Positions 1-6,502 of a DNA stretch of 20,947 nt are shown one piece after another (within the stretch, counting starts at the first letter, position 1; each line of letters opens with the position of its first letter). Under the pieces are notes generated by a model. It was not told the DNA's origin. It did no database searches and saw only the letters and a program-made list of their open reading frames with translations. The translations under genes and the position numbers were made by a program. The stretch covers positions 1-20,947 of the forward strand of contig CALISV010000196.1 of assembly GCA_938041615.1 (NCBI GenBank), in the 5' to 3' direction. This DNA is from an uncultured Campylobacter sp. (lineage in GTDB: Bacteria > Campylobacterota > Campylobacteria > Campylobacterales > Campylobacteraceae).

Positions 1-842
1 TCGTGGATGATATCCCAAAACTCGCGCCTAGCCTTTGGATCTACGCCTGCCGTGGGCTCGTCGAGCAAAAGCAGCTCCGGGCCGTGCACGAGGCACATCG
101 CAAGCGCTAGCCGCTGTTTCCAGCCGCCCGATAAACTGCCCGCTAGGTGGTTTTGACGCGGGGCGAGGTCTAGGCGTTCTAGGATTTGATTTACGGCCGT
201 TTTTTGGTTTTTGACCGCAAAAAGCCTAGCGATAAATTCTAAATTTTCCCTCACGCTAAGGTCGTCGTACCAGCCAAATTTTTGCGTCATATAGCCCGTT
301 TTTAGGCGTATGGCTTCGCTTTGGCTGCGGAAATCATGCCCCAGACAGCTGCCGCTACCGCCGTCTGGCTTTAAAAGGCCGCAAAGCATGCGTATCGTGG
401 TCGTCTTGCCGCTGCCGTTTGGTCCCAAAAACCCGCATACGCTGCCCTTTTTGACTCTGATGTCGACGCCGTCCGTGATGATCTTTTTGCCGAATTTTTT
501 GGTGAGGCCTCTAACGTCTATGGCGTAGTTGCCGCTCTGTGGTTTCGGGCTCAAATTCGACTCCAAATTTGAGCTTTGGCTTGCGGTTAAATTTGAGGCG
601 TTTGTCAAATTTGAGGGGAAATTTGCGCTGCTAAAATTTACGCGAAAATTTTTATGAAGGCTAAATTTGGCTTTGACCTCGTTTGCTAAATTTGACCCGC
701 TTAAATTTGATTTTCTTTCAGCCTGCGACGGAGCTTTGCCTATGCCGTAAATTTTACCGCCGCGAGCTTTTAAATTTTGCCCGAGCGAAAATTCGTCCAA
801 ATTTAAACGCCGAATTTGAGCGGCGATATTTTGCGCGTTCAC
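1..842 (-). CDS. ABC transporter ATP-binding protein (C-terminus cut by window edge), with ~105-residue N-terminal extension
   Basis: Read on the minus strand from a GTG at 842-840 that overlaps the HlyD stop codon (GTGA), so translation is probably coupled. 280 codons are visible and the gene continues off the left edge. The nucleotide-binding domain begins near residue 106 (YAIDVRGLTKKFG). It has Walker A GPNGSGKTT (residues 140-148), signature LSGGW (237-241) and Walker B LLLLDEPTAGVD with D261/E262. The LDEPTAGVDPKARR signature is typical of YbhF/CcmA-type multidrug-export ATPases, and the adjacent HlyD gene fits a YbhGFSR-like exporter. Residues 1-105 match nothing I know. They are low complexity, contain six SNL tripeptides and are encoded by a cluster of AAATTT copies. 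No in-frame ATG occurs before the domain, so either the extension is translated or a later TTG is used. Permeases presumably lie beyond the left edge. The ATPase assignment is firm; the start is less so. Confidence 0.88.
   Translation of the reverse strand, partial: MNAQNIAAQIRRLNLDEFSLGQNLKARGGKIYGIGKAPSQAERKSNLSGSNLANEVKAKFSLHKNFRVNFSSANFPSNLTNASNLTASQSSNLESNLSPKPQSGNYAIDVRGLTKKFGKKIITDGVDIRVKKGSVCGFLGPNGSGKTTTIRMLCGLLKPDGGSGSCLGHDFRSQSEAIRLKTGYMTQKFGWYDDLSVRENLEFIARLFAVKNQKTAVNQILERLDLAPRQNHLAGSLSGGWKQRLALAMCLVHGPELLLLDEPTAGVDPKARREFWDIIH
541..787. repeat. Cluster of AAATTT(G) motifs inside the ABC ATPase N-terminal extension
   Basis: About twelve AAATTT hexamers occur in roughly 250 bp, most followed by G or GA on one strand. 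Read in the ATPase frame (minus strand) the motif becomes AAT TTG or AAT TTA, giving repeated SNL/NL tripeptides. It is the densest cluster in a window that has about 168 copies in total. Confidence 0.8.
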
Positions 843-1801
843 GGCTCTAGCCTCGCTTTTATCGGTAGCGACGGATGCAGTGCGGTTGCGTTGTTTTCGG
901 GTACGGCTTCGACTAGATAGACTAGCGTGCTTTGAGAGGTTTGGTTGTAGATGACGGGCGGGGCGTACTCGGGAGCGGACGCGATTTTTACGATGCGAGC
1001 GCTAAAGTCCGTGCATCCCTCGCAGCTCACGCGCGCCTTTTGTCCCTCGCGCAGGCTAGGCAGCGTGCCTGCGGGTACGAAAAATCTGATCTTTACCTCG
1101 CTAGGCGGCAGCAGAGATAGCACTGGCTGCGAGCTTTGGACGAACTCGCCCGTTTTATAAAATATATCTTCGACGAGCCCGGATTTTGGCGCTATGACGG
1201 CGGTTTGCTCTAGCCTCCACCGCGCGGCTCGCTCGTTAGCTTTGGCCGCTTGTATTTTTGCTTTTAGGCTTGTTATTTGCTCGCTTCTGGCGGGTAAATT
1301 TGCGATTTTTAGCGCGGCGTTTAGCTCGATAACTAGGGCGTTTGCGCGGTCAAATTCCGCCTTTGCGGCGTCAAATTCTTTTTGCGAAACGGCATGTTTG
1401 GCCAGCAGCGACTTCGCGCGCTCGTAGTTAGCCTCCGCGATCCAAAGTGCGGCCTTGGCTTGTTTTAGCTCGGCATTTATCCGCTCGATCTCCTCTGGGC
1501 GCTTGCCAGTGCTAAGGTCGGCTAGCTCGGCCTCTAGCGCGTCTACGTTAGCCTTTGCTGCGTCTAAATTTGCTAGCGCTTCGGTGCTCTCGATCTCAAA
1601 AAGCGGCTCGCCCTCTTGAACGGCGGACCCTTCTTTGACGCTTAAATTTACGATCCGTCCGCTAACGCTAGGCGCGACGCAAAGATAATCTCCCTCGACG
1701 TAGCCGTTAAAAAACGCGCTCCCCTTCTCATCCGCGCAGCCTGCAAAAATCAGGATAAAAAAGGCAAAAAACGCGTAAAATTTGCTCAAAATTAAACCCA
1801 T
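839..1801 (-). CDS. HlyD-family membrane fusion protein, probable lipoprotein
   Basis: 320 residues. It is the periplasmic adaptor of an export system, linking an inner-membrane ABC exporter to the periplasm or an outer-membrane channel. The N-terminus is a hydrophobic signal ending in FAGC at about residues 19-22, a plausible lipobox, so the protein may be lipid-anchored. Next comes a lipoyl/barrel-sandwich half (GYVEGDYLCVAPSVSGRI, VKEGSAVQEGEPLFEI). A long alpha-helical hairpin rich in Ala/Glu/Lys follows (about residues 70-200), then the second lipoyl half (TAVIAPKSGLVEDIF) and a beta-barrel. Length and order fit the YbhG/HlyD_D23 group. A strong ribosome site (AAGGAGG) precedes the ATG. 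The next gene downstream is the ABC ATPase, overlapping by 4 bases. An RND partner is less likely given that neighbour. The substrate cannot be read from the sequence. Confidence 0.9.
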   Translation of the reverse strand: MGLILSKFYAFFAFFILIFAGCADEKGSAFFNGYVEGDYLCVAPSVSGRIVNLSVKEGSAVQEGEPLFEIESTEALANLDAAKANVDALEAELADLSTGKRPEEIERINAELKQAKAALWIAEANYERAKSLLAKHAVSQKEFDAAKAEFDRANALVIELNAALKIANLPARSEQITSLKAKIQAAKANERAARWRLEQTAVIAPKSGLVEDIFYKTGEFVQSSQPVLSLLPPSEVKIRFFVPAGTLPSLREGQKARVSCEGCTDFSARIVKIASAPEYAPPVIYNQTSQSTLVYLVEAVPENNATALHPSLPIKARLEP

Positions 1802-1832
1802 TTCGCCTCCTTAAAGCCGCTATTTCATTAGC

Positions 1833-1838
1833 ATTATA
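1833..1838 (-). promoter_or_regulatory. -10 box (TATAAT) for the HlyD-ABC operon
   Basis: Perfect TATAAT on the minus strand about 32 bases upstream of the HlyD ATG, with no obvious -35, as is usual in Campylobacter. Confidence 0.55.
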
Positions 1839-2119
1839 CTCCGCTTTGGTTAAATTTGGCTACATTTTAGGATGCTGCGCGGCACTCGAGAAGGAAATAT
1901 TTTCGGCGTGTAGGCTTCGGATAGTGCGGTAGAAGTGGCGGTTTTTTATCTCTTTTTAGGAAAGAGTAATTTAAATTTGGAGCAAATTAGTGCGGCGATT
2001 ATAGTATTTTTTGCGCTTTAAATTTCTTAGATGTGTTTTATAAGTACTGCAAAAACGGTATTACTAATAAAAAAGGATAAAAAATATCCAATTTAAGCAT
2101 TCTTTGAAGATAGGGGTTA

Positions 2120-2125
2120 TATAAT
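2120..2125 (+). promoter_or_regulatory. -10 box (TATAAT) for yceI
   Basis: Perfect TATAAT 49 bases upstream of the yceI ATG, followed by an A/T-rich leader and the ribosome site AAGGAG. Confidence 0.6.
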
Positions 2126-2173
2126 TCCCGTTCTAATGATATTAGTTATTAATCTTAATCTTAAGGAGAGTGT

Positions 2174-2719
2174 ATGAAAAAAATTATTTCAGGTGCGCTT
2201 GTCACATCTATTTTGGCTGCTTCGGCATTTGCTTTTAGTGTAGATGGCAACCCTAGCGTCAAATTTGTTGGTTATAAGTTAGCTAACAAAACAGCCGTCG
2301 AGGGTACATTTAAAGATCTTGGCTTTAAAAGCGCGGAAAACGCAAATTTTGCCGATTTTCTAAAAACCTTTGAGTTTAACATCGATCCTAAAAATATCGA
2401 TACAAAGTTGCCCGATCGCGACAAACGTATCGGTATGATCTTTGACGGCAACGCAATAATGGCTAAAATTGTATCCGTAAGCGGCGACGAAAAAGCGGGC
2501 GAAGCTGAAGTCGAAGTTAGCGTAAAAGGAAACTCAAAGTCTTACAAAACGCAGTATACGGTGGAAGATGGTAAACTAAAGGCTAAAATCGGCATTGACT
2601 TGTTGGCTGATTTGAAACTCAATGAGACATTTGAAAAATACGCCGCTTCAGCCAAGCCTTTTCATGGCGGCAAAAGCTATCCGGATGTAGAAATCTCACT
2701 CGAAGCTAAAATAAAATAA
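2174..2719 (+). CDS. YceI-family periplasmic polyisoprenoid-binding protein
   Basis: 181 residues, the usual size for the YceI family of lipocalin-like beta-barrels. Characterised members bind a polyisoprenoid chain in the barrel and are exported. The N-terminus is a clear Sec signal peptide (MKKIISGALVTSILAASAFA, cleavage after about residue 20). The mature part starts with the strand-rich segment VDGNPSVKFVGYKLANKTAVEGTF, which corresponds to the family start. It ends with the conserved closing strand containing PDVEISLEAKI. The ribosome site AAGGAGAG lies just upstream of ATG. The gene has its own promoter and a strong terminator, so it is likely monocistronic. C. jejuni has a comparable protein (Cj0420). 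The biological role is unproven; links to acid or membrane stress are family-level inference. Confidence 0.9.
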   Translation: MKKIISGALVTSILAASAFAFSVDGNPSVKFVGYKLANKTAVEGTFKDLGFKSAENANFADFLKTFEFNIDPKNIDTKLPDRDKRIGMIFDGNAIMAKIVSVSGDEKAGEAEVEVSVKGNSKSYKTQYTVEDGKLKAKIGIDLLADLKLNETFEKYAASAKPFHGGKSYPDVEISLEAKIK

Positions 2720-2724
2720 TCCTT

Positions 2725-2780
2725 AAATTCGGCGCTTAAAGATCTGCTTGCGCCGAATTTTCTACTTTATTATTATTTTT
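2725..2780 (+). terminator. Rho-independent terminator of yceI
   Basis: Perfect 11-bp inverted repeat, AAATTCGGCGC (2725-2735) and GCGCCGAATTT (2750-2760), with a 14-base loop. A T-rich run containing T6 follows. It lies a few bases after the yceI stop codon. Confidence 0.85.
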
Positions 2781-2814
2781 TATTCCGTAATGCCGAAAAA
2801 TCGATAACTTAAGA

Positions 2815-2820
2815 TATAAT
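2815..2820 (+). promoter_or_regulatory. -10 box (TATAAT) for the 2850 gene
   Basis: GATATAAT 29 bases before the ATG at 2850, directly after the yceI terminator. Confidence 0.55.
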
Positions 2821-2849
2821 GAGCCGTAAAATTTAATTAAGGCGAAAAA

Positions 2850-3335
2850 ATGACGACGAAAGAAAATAAAAAAGGGGCGATAAGCGCGCTATTTTTGGCA
2901 GTTGCGCTGTTTACGGCGGGGTGCGCGGGGGATTTTTATTACGGCATAGGCGGGACGGGTGTTTTTACGATGGTCGTCGCCGTGATCTGCGCCGTTTTTT
3001 GCGTGAAAAAGATATTTCAAGTTAGCTTTTTAAGCATCGATGACGACGGATTTTTAGTGCAAAAGGGCGGCAAAAACGCTAAATTTTACTTTAAAGATAT
3101 CGAAGAGATCGGCGTTCGCATGGTAGACGCCAAACGCAAAATCGACGTTTTAAACGTGAGATTTAAAAGGGGCAGGCTAGACCGCGACGCAGCTGATGGC
3201 CTCATGCAGCCTATCGGCGACGACGATGCGGTGATATACGATAAATACGAGCTCTCAAAGCATGAAGTTTTTAAAATTTTAAAGCAAAAATTTGAGGCAT
3301 TAAACGCACAAAAAAGCGAAAATAAGAAAAAGTAA
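2850..3335 (+). CDS. Small membrane protein with C-terminal soluble domain, function unknown
   Basis: 161 residues. A basic N-terminus (MTTKENKKG) is followed by two hydrophobic segments at about residues 10-26 and 34-54. The remaining ~105 residues are charged and strand-rich (FLSIDDDGFLVQKGGKNAKFYFKDIEEIGVR...), reminiscent of bacterial PH-like domains that follow two transmembrane helices. That resemblance is inferred from layout only. The first segment ends in TAGC, which could be read as a lipobox, but a second membrane helix follows, so a two-pass topology with a cytoplasmic C-terminus seems likelier. The tail is lysine-rich (SENKKK). The ribosome site is AAGGCG. It is probably co-transcribed with the alpha/beta hydrolase, which is in the same reading frame with only one stop codon between them. 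Confidence 0.75.
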   Translation: MTTKENKKGAISALFLAVALFTAGCAGDFYYGIGGTGVFTMVVAVICAVFCVKKIFQVSFLSIDDDGFLVQKGGKNAKFYFKDIEEIGVRMVDAKRKIDVLNVRFKRGRLDRDAADGLMQPIGDDDAVIYDKYELSKHEVFKILKQKFEALNAQKSENKKK

Positions 3336-3416
3336 AATTTACTCGAACGCAAAAAGGGCCGCCAATTTGAAATAGCCCGTAAAAGGGTCGCAATCTACCG
3401 CATTAAAGCGCAAAAT

Positions 3417-4076
3417 TTGACGCTAAAGGCGGATGATGGCGGTTTGCAAAACGCAGGCGCACCGATAGTATTTTATAACGCGTTTGCCAACGAAGCAGAC
3501 GAGATCGCGCGAGCTTTAAGCGAGCTTGGCGGCGTAAATCTTACGCTCGCGGCAGTGGGCGGACTGGAGTGGAGCTCCGAAATGACGCCCTGGCCGATGC
3601 CTGCTCTTTTTAAAAAGGAGCCGCCTTTTGAGGGTGGGGCGGATGAATATTTGCAAACTCTAACGCAGCAGATCGCGCCTGCCGTCCTGGCAAAAACGGG
3701 TGATGTGGCGTGGCTTGGGGTCGCCGGATACTCGCTAGGCGGGCTTTTTGCGCTTTACTCGCTTTATAAAACGCCTATGTTTACGCGCGTCGCTAGCGTT
3801 TCGGGTTCGCTTTGGTATAAGGATTTTCGCGAGTTTGCGCTTGGCTCGCATCTTGCGGGTAAGCTGGAGCGCGCGTATCTCTCGATCGGCGACCGCGAGA
3901 GTATGGCCAAAAACGAATACCTAAAAACGGCGCTAGACGCCACGCGCGATATTGCCGTGCACTTTGAGAGTTTGGGCGTCGGAAGCAAATTTGAGCTAAA
4001 TCCGGGCAATCACTACGCAGACGAGATAGGGCGCACAGTAAAGGCGCTAACGTGGTTAGTCGGCGGTAAAATTTAA
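3417..4076 (+). CDS. Alpha/beta-hydrolase (putative esterase family), TTG or upstream non-ATG start
   Basis: 219 residues from TTG 3417. The nucleophile elbow GYSLGG places the catalytic Ser at 106. The likely acid is D159 in SIGDRES and the likely base H199 in PGNHYAD, giving a complete Ser-Asp-His triad in the order and spacing of the esterase-D/Fes-like fold (PF00756-type). There is no signal peptide, so it is probably cytoplasmic. No ATG lies near the expected N-terminus. The frame is open back to the TAA of the preceding gene (3333-3335), so ATT 3402 or another non-ATG codon is also possible. The TTG is part of an AAATTTGA motif and has no strong ribosome site. The substrate is unknown. 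The next gene is convergent, with a large hairpin between. Confidence 0.8.
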   Translation: MTLKADDGGLQNAGAPIVFYNAFANEADEIARALSELGGVNLTLAAVGGLEWSSEMTPWPMPALFKKEPPFEGGADEYLQTLTQQIAPAVLAKTGDVAWLGVAGYSLGGLFALYSLYKTPMFTRVASVSGSLWYKDFREFALGSHLAGKLERAYLSIGDRESMAKNEYLKTALDATRDIAVHFESLGVGSKFELNPGNHYADEIGRTVKALTWLVGGKI

Positions 4077-4395
4077 CTCTAAATATGCCGCAAAATCGCC
4101 GTCGAATTTGAAAAATTTAGCCGCAACAGAAGTTAAGATGGCGAGCTAAATTTGCTAACGGACGGAGTTAAATTTAAATTAGAAATTTGAACACACTATA
4201 ATAAGGCAAAGTATCGCTAGATGGATTGTGGTCGCAACTGCTGACAAAAGCAACGAAAGTTATAAAAATTTAGGTGCAGGATTTTTTCGCTAGACGCGGC
4301 AAATTTTACCTTGCGAATGAGGCGGGCTGTATGTCCCGTCGCAGTGAAGCAAGGTAAAATTTAACAAAGTATAGCGGAAAAAGACAAGCCTAAAT
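4077..4395. other. Convergent intergenic region with orphan promoter and large dyad
   Basis: This 319 bp region has no credible CDS. It contains about seven AAATTT motifs, a perfect TATAAT at 4197-4202 on the plus strand that precedes no annotated gene, and the large dyad at 4282-4389. A small RNA starting near 4209 and ending at the dyad is possible but unproven. Confidence 0.55.
4282..4389. repeat. Large nested dyad A ending in AAAAAGACAAGC (possible bidirectional terminator or repeat element)
   Basis: Core arms AAATTTTACCTTGC (4301-4314) and GCAAGGTAAAATTT (4349-4362) are perfect 14-bp complements. Inside them GGCGGG and CCCGTC pair with one G-U. Outside them TTTTTTCGCTA (4282-4292) and TAGCGGAAAAA (4372-4382) pair with one mismatch. 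The right end AAAAAGACAAGC (4378-4389) recurs in dyad B. Its place between converging genes suits a terminator, but the three-tier structure is larger than termination needs. Confidence 0.65.
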
Positions 4396-5607
4396 TCAGT
4401 CTTCGTATCTTTCTCCTGGCTTCATTTCGATTATCTCCCAAGGCAACCCCTGCTTATTTAGCTCGTCCATGAAAGGCTTGGCGTCGAAATTTTCCATGTT
4501 AAAGACACCTTTTCCACTCCAGATGCCCTTTGCGACCATCATCGAGCCGATCATCGCAGGCACGCCCGTCGTGTAGCTCACGGCCTGCGCGCCCGTCTCG
4601 GCGTAGCAAGCCTCGTGATCGCAGACGTTGTAGATATAGACCTGGCGCTCTTTGCCGTCTTTTAAGCCACGTATCACGCAGCCGATGTTGGTTTTGCCCT
4701 TCGTGCGAGGGCCTAGCGACGCAGGATCAGGTAGCAAGGTTTTTAGAAACTGTATCGGCACGATTTTTACGCCGTTATGCTCGACCTCGTCGATGCGTAG
4801 CATGCCGACGTTTTCTAGGCATTTCATATGCGTGAGGTAGCTCTGTCCGAACGTCATGAAAAAGCGGATTCGCTTTAGCCCTTTGATGTTTTTAACTAAG
4901 CTTTCTAGCTCCTCGTGATAGAGCAGGTAGCTGTCCTTGACGCCTACTTTCGGGTAGTCCCACTTAAACATTATTTCCATCGGCTCGGTCTCTTTCCACT
5001 CGCCGCGCTCCCAGTAGCGGCCCTTTGCGCTCACTTCGCGCAGGTTGATTTCTGGGTTGAAATTCGTCGCAAACGGATATCCGTGATCGCCTGCGTTGCA
5101 GTCTAGGATGTCGATTTCGTGGATCTCGTCAAACAGATTTTGCTGTGCATAGGCGCAAAATACGTTTGTCACGCCCGGATCAAAGCCGCTTCCCAGCAGC
5201 GCCATCGTGTTTGCGGCTTTAAACTCGCCGTCCTTCGCCCACTGCAGCTTGTATTCAAATTTGGCGGTGTCGGGGTGCTCGTAGTTTGCGGTGTCGATGT
5301 ATGGGATGCCGGCGCGAGAGCACGCGTCCATGAGGGTTAGGTCTTGATACGGCAGCGCGACGTTTAGCAGTAGCTGCGCGCCCGTTTTTTTGATTAAATT
5401 TACGACCGCATCGGTGTCGTCCGCGTCGATCTGGGCGGTGCCAATTTGCACGCCTAGGCGGTCTTTGATAAATTTAGCGATCGCGTCGCACTTGCTTTTG
5501 GTGCGGCTTGCAAGGGTGATCTTGCTAAAAACGTCCGCGTTCATCGCGCATTTTACGGTCGCGACTTGGCTCACGCCGCCCGCGCCTATGATTAAGATAT
5601 TTGACAT
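4396..5607 (-). CDS. Carboxynorspermidine synthase/dehydrogenase (CASDH, saccharopine dehydrogenase-like)
   Basis: 403 residues, full length. It joins aspartate beta-semialdehyde to a diamine (putrescine) by reductive condensation with NADPH, making carboxyspermidine. NspC, also in this window, then decarboxylates the product to spermidine. This pathway is established in Vibrio and in C. jejuni (Cj0172c type). The N-terminus is a Rossmann fold with the glycine-rich motif IGAGGVSQVA (residues 6-16). The stretch LLNVALPYQDLTLMDACSRAGIPYIDTANYE and the later GSGFDPGVTNVFCAYA are typical of the saccharopine-dehydrogenase/CASDH family. ATG is preceded by AAAGGAG. A minus-strand TAAAAT at 5636-5631 can serve as -10. 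A lysine-degradation saccharopine dehydrogenase is the alternative reading, but the Campylobacter context and nspC make CASDH much likelier. Confidence 0.9.
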   Translation of the reverse strand: MSNILIIGAGGVSQVATVKCAMNADVFSKITLASRTKSKCDAIAKFIKDRLGVQIGTAQIDADDTDAVVNLIKKTGAQLLLNVALPYQDLTLMDACSRAGIPYIDTANYEHPDTAKFEYKLQWAKDGEFKAANTMALLGSGFDPGVTNVFCAYAQQNLFDEIHEIDILDCNAGDHGYPFATNFNPEINLREVSAKGRYWERGEWKETEPMEIMFKWDYPKVGVKDSYLLYHEELESLVKNIKGLKRIRFFMTFGQSYLTHMKCLENVGMLRIDEVEHNGVKIVPIQFLKTLLPDPASLGPRTKGKTNIGCVIRGLKDGKERQVYIYNVCDHEACYAETGAQAVSYTTGVPAMIGSMMVAKGIWSGKGVFNMENFDAKPFMDELNKQGLPWEIIEMKPGERYED

Positions 5608-5630
5608 TTTGGCTCCTTTAAATTTTAGTG

Positions 5631-5636
5631 ATTTTA
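5631..5636 (-). promoter_or_regulatory. -10-like TAAAAT for the CASDH gene
   Basis: Minus-strand GGATAAAAT about 24 bases upstream of the ATG at 5607. Moderate match only. Confidence 0.35.
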
Positions 5637-5669
5637 TCCAAAGCTTATATAAAATTTGCTTTTAGTAGT

Positions 5670-5675
5670 TACAAT
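5670..5675 (+). promoter_or_regulatory. -10-like TACAAT for the TPR gene
   Basis: TACAAT 25 bases upstream of ATG 5700, followed by the ribosome site AAAGGA. One mismatch to TATAAT. Confidence 0.4.
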
Positions 5676-5699
5676 AGCGCGAAATTTTAAAGGAATTTT

Positions 5700-6440
5700 A
5701 TGCGCAAAATTTTAATTTTTCTGCTTCCGATTTGGCTGTTTGGGATGAGTTGCGAGGAGGCGATGCAGCGCAGCATAGATGAGTTTATAAAGCCTGATCG
5801 CGATGCCGCGGCTACGTCGATAGCGGGCGAAAAAGCCGCTCAAATTTGCCTGGCTGAGTACGGCGAGGAGAATGAAAACACTATAATGGCGCTAAATAAC
5901 GCAGGCGCGTTTTTTATGCTAACAAACGAACTGCAAAAGGCGCTTGAGGCCTATGAGCGTTCGCTAAAAATTTTACAAAAAGGGCTGGGCAAAGAGCACA
6001 AAGCGCTAGCAAAGCCCTATCACGGCGTAGCTAGCGCGCAGTCGTTGCTGGGGCGATACGATGAGGCGATAGCGAATTTCGGCTCGGCGATCAGATGCTA
6101 CGAGCTTGGCGGCGAGAAGATGCAAAAAGATCTGATGAGCTGCTACGCGGGGCTAGGCGATACGCTCTATAAAACGGGCGATTTTAACGGCGCATACGTA
6201 AAACACGCCGTCGCGTTTAGAATTTACGAATAGGTTTTTGGCGCAGACGGCGTAAATTTGCTACGCGCAAAGTACTATGCGCTGATGGCGGGCGATCTGG
6301 CGGGACTTGGCAATAAAAAAGAAGCGCTGCAAAACTACGAAAAAGCTCTTAAAATCGCGAATAAAATTTTAGAAAAAAGCAACGATAAACACGCAAAAAG
6401 CCTAAAAGCAGAGGTGGAAGCAAAGATAAAAGAGTTGTAA
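5700..6440 (+). pseudogene. Exported TPR-repeat protein interrupted by an in-frame TAG
   Basis: The reading frame opens with ATG 5700 after AAAGGA and encodes a signal peptide (MRKILIFLLPIWLFGMSC). Tetratricopeptide repeats follow, for example NNAGAFFMLTNELQKALEAYERSLKI, GVASAQSLLGRYDEAIANFGSAI and AGLGDTLYKTGDFNGAYVKHAVAF. After 177 residues (...RIYE) it meets TAG at 6231-6233. The same frame then continues for 68 codons to a TAA-class stop at 6440, including another clear TPR (MAGDLAGLGNKKEALQNYEKALKI). The split falls inside the superhelix, so the upstream product would lack its last repeat and cap. A single-base change (for example AAG to TAG) would explain it. Possible readings are recent pseudogenisation, a sequencing error, or two polypeptides. 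If ATG is used, the second part would start at about 6285. Exported TPR proteins are usually protein-interaction scaffolds. No specific function can be given. Confidence 0.75.
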
Positions 6441-6502
6441 ATTTAGCGATTGGATCTTGAGGCGGGCCAAATTTACGGCTCAAATTTGACTAAGCCGCTG
6501 CA

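Larger units (their letters stand above)
1802..2173. other. Divergent intergenic region between HlyD (minus) and YceI (plus)
   Basis: This 372 bp region has no credible ORF. It holds the minus-strand -10 at 1833-1838, a small GGATA-AAAAA-TATCC hairpin at 2075-2089 and the plus-strand -10 at 2120-2125. An A/T-rich partial dyad at about 2134-2158 (TAATGATATTAGTTATTAA) loosely resembles a Fur-type operator but is too weak to call. Confidence 0.6.

Noticed and set aside
310..528. 72-residue plus-strand ORF
   Set aside because: Lies wholly opposite the ABC ATPase Walker A region; no ribosome site; a shadow of the real gene.
2134..2158. Fur box before yceI
   Set aside because: AT-rich partial symmetry only; too many mismatches to the Fur consensus to list as a feature.
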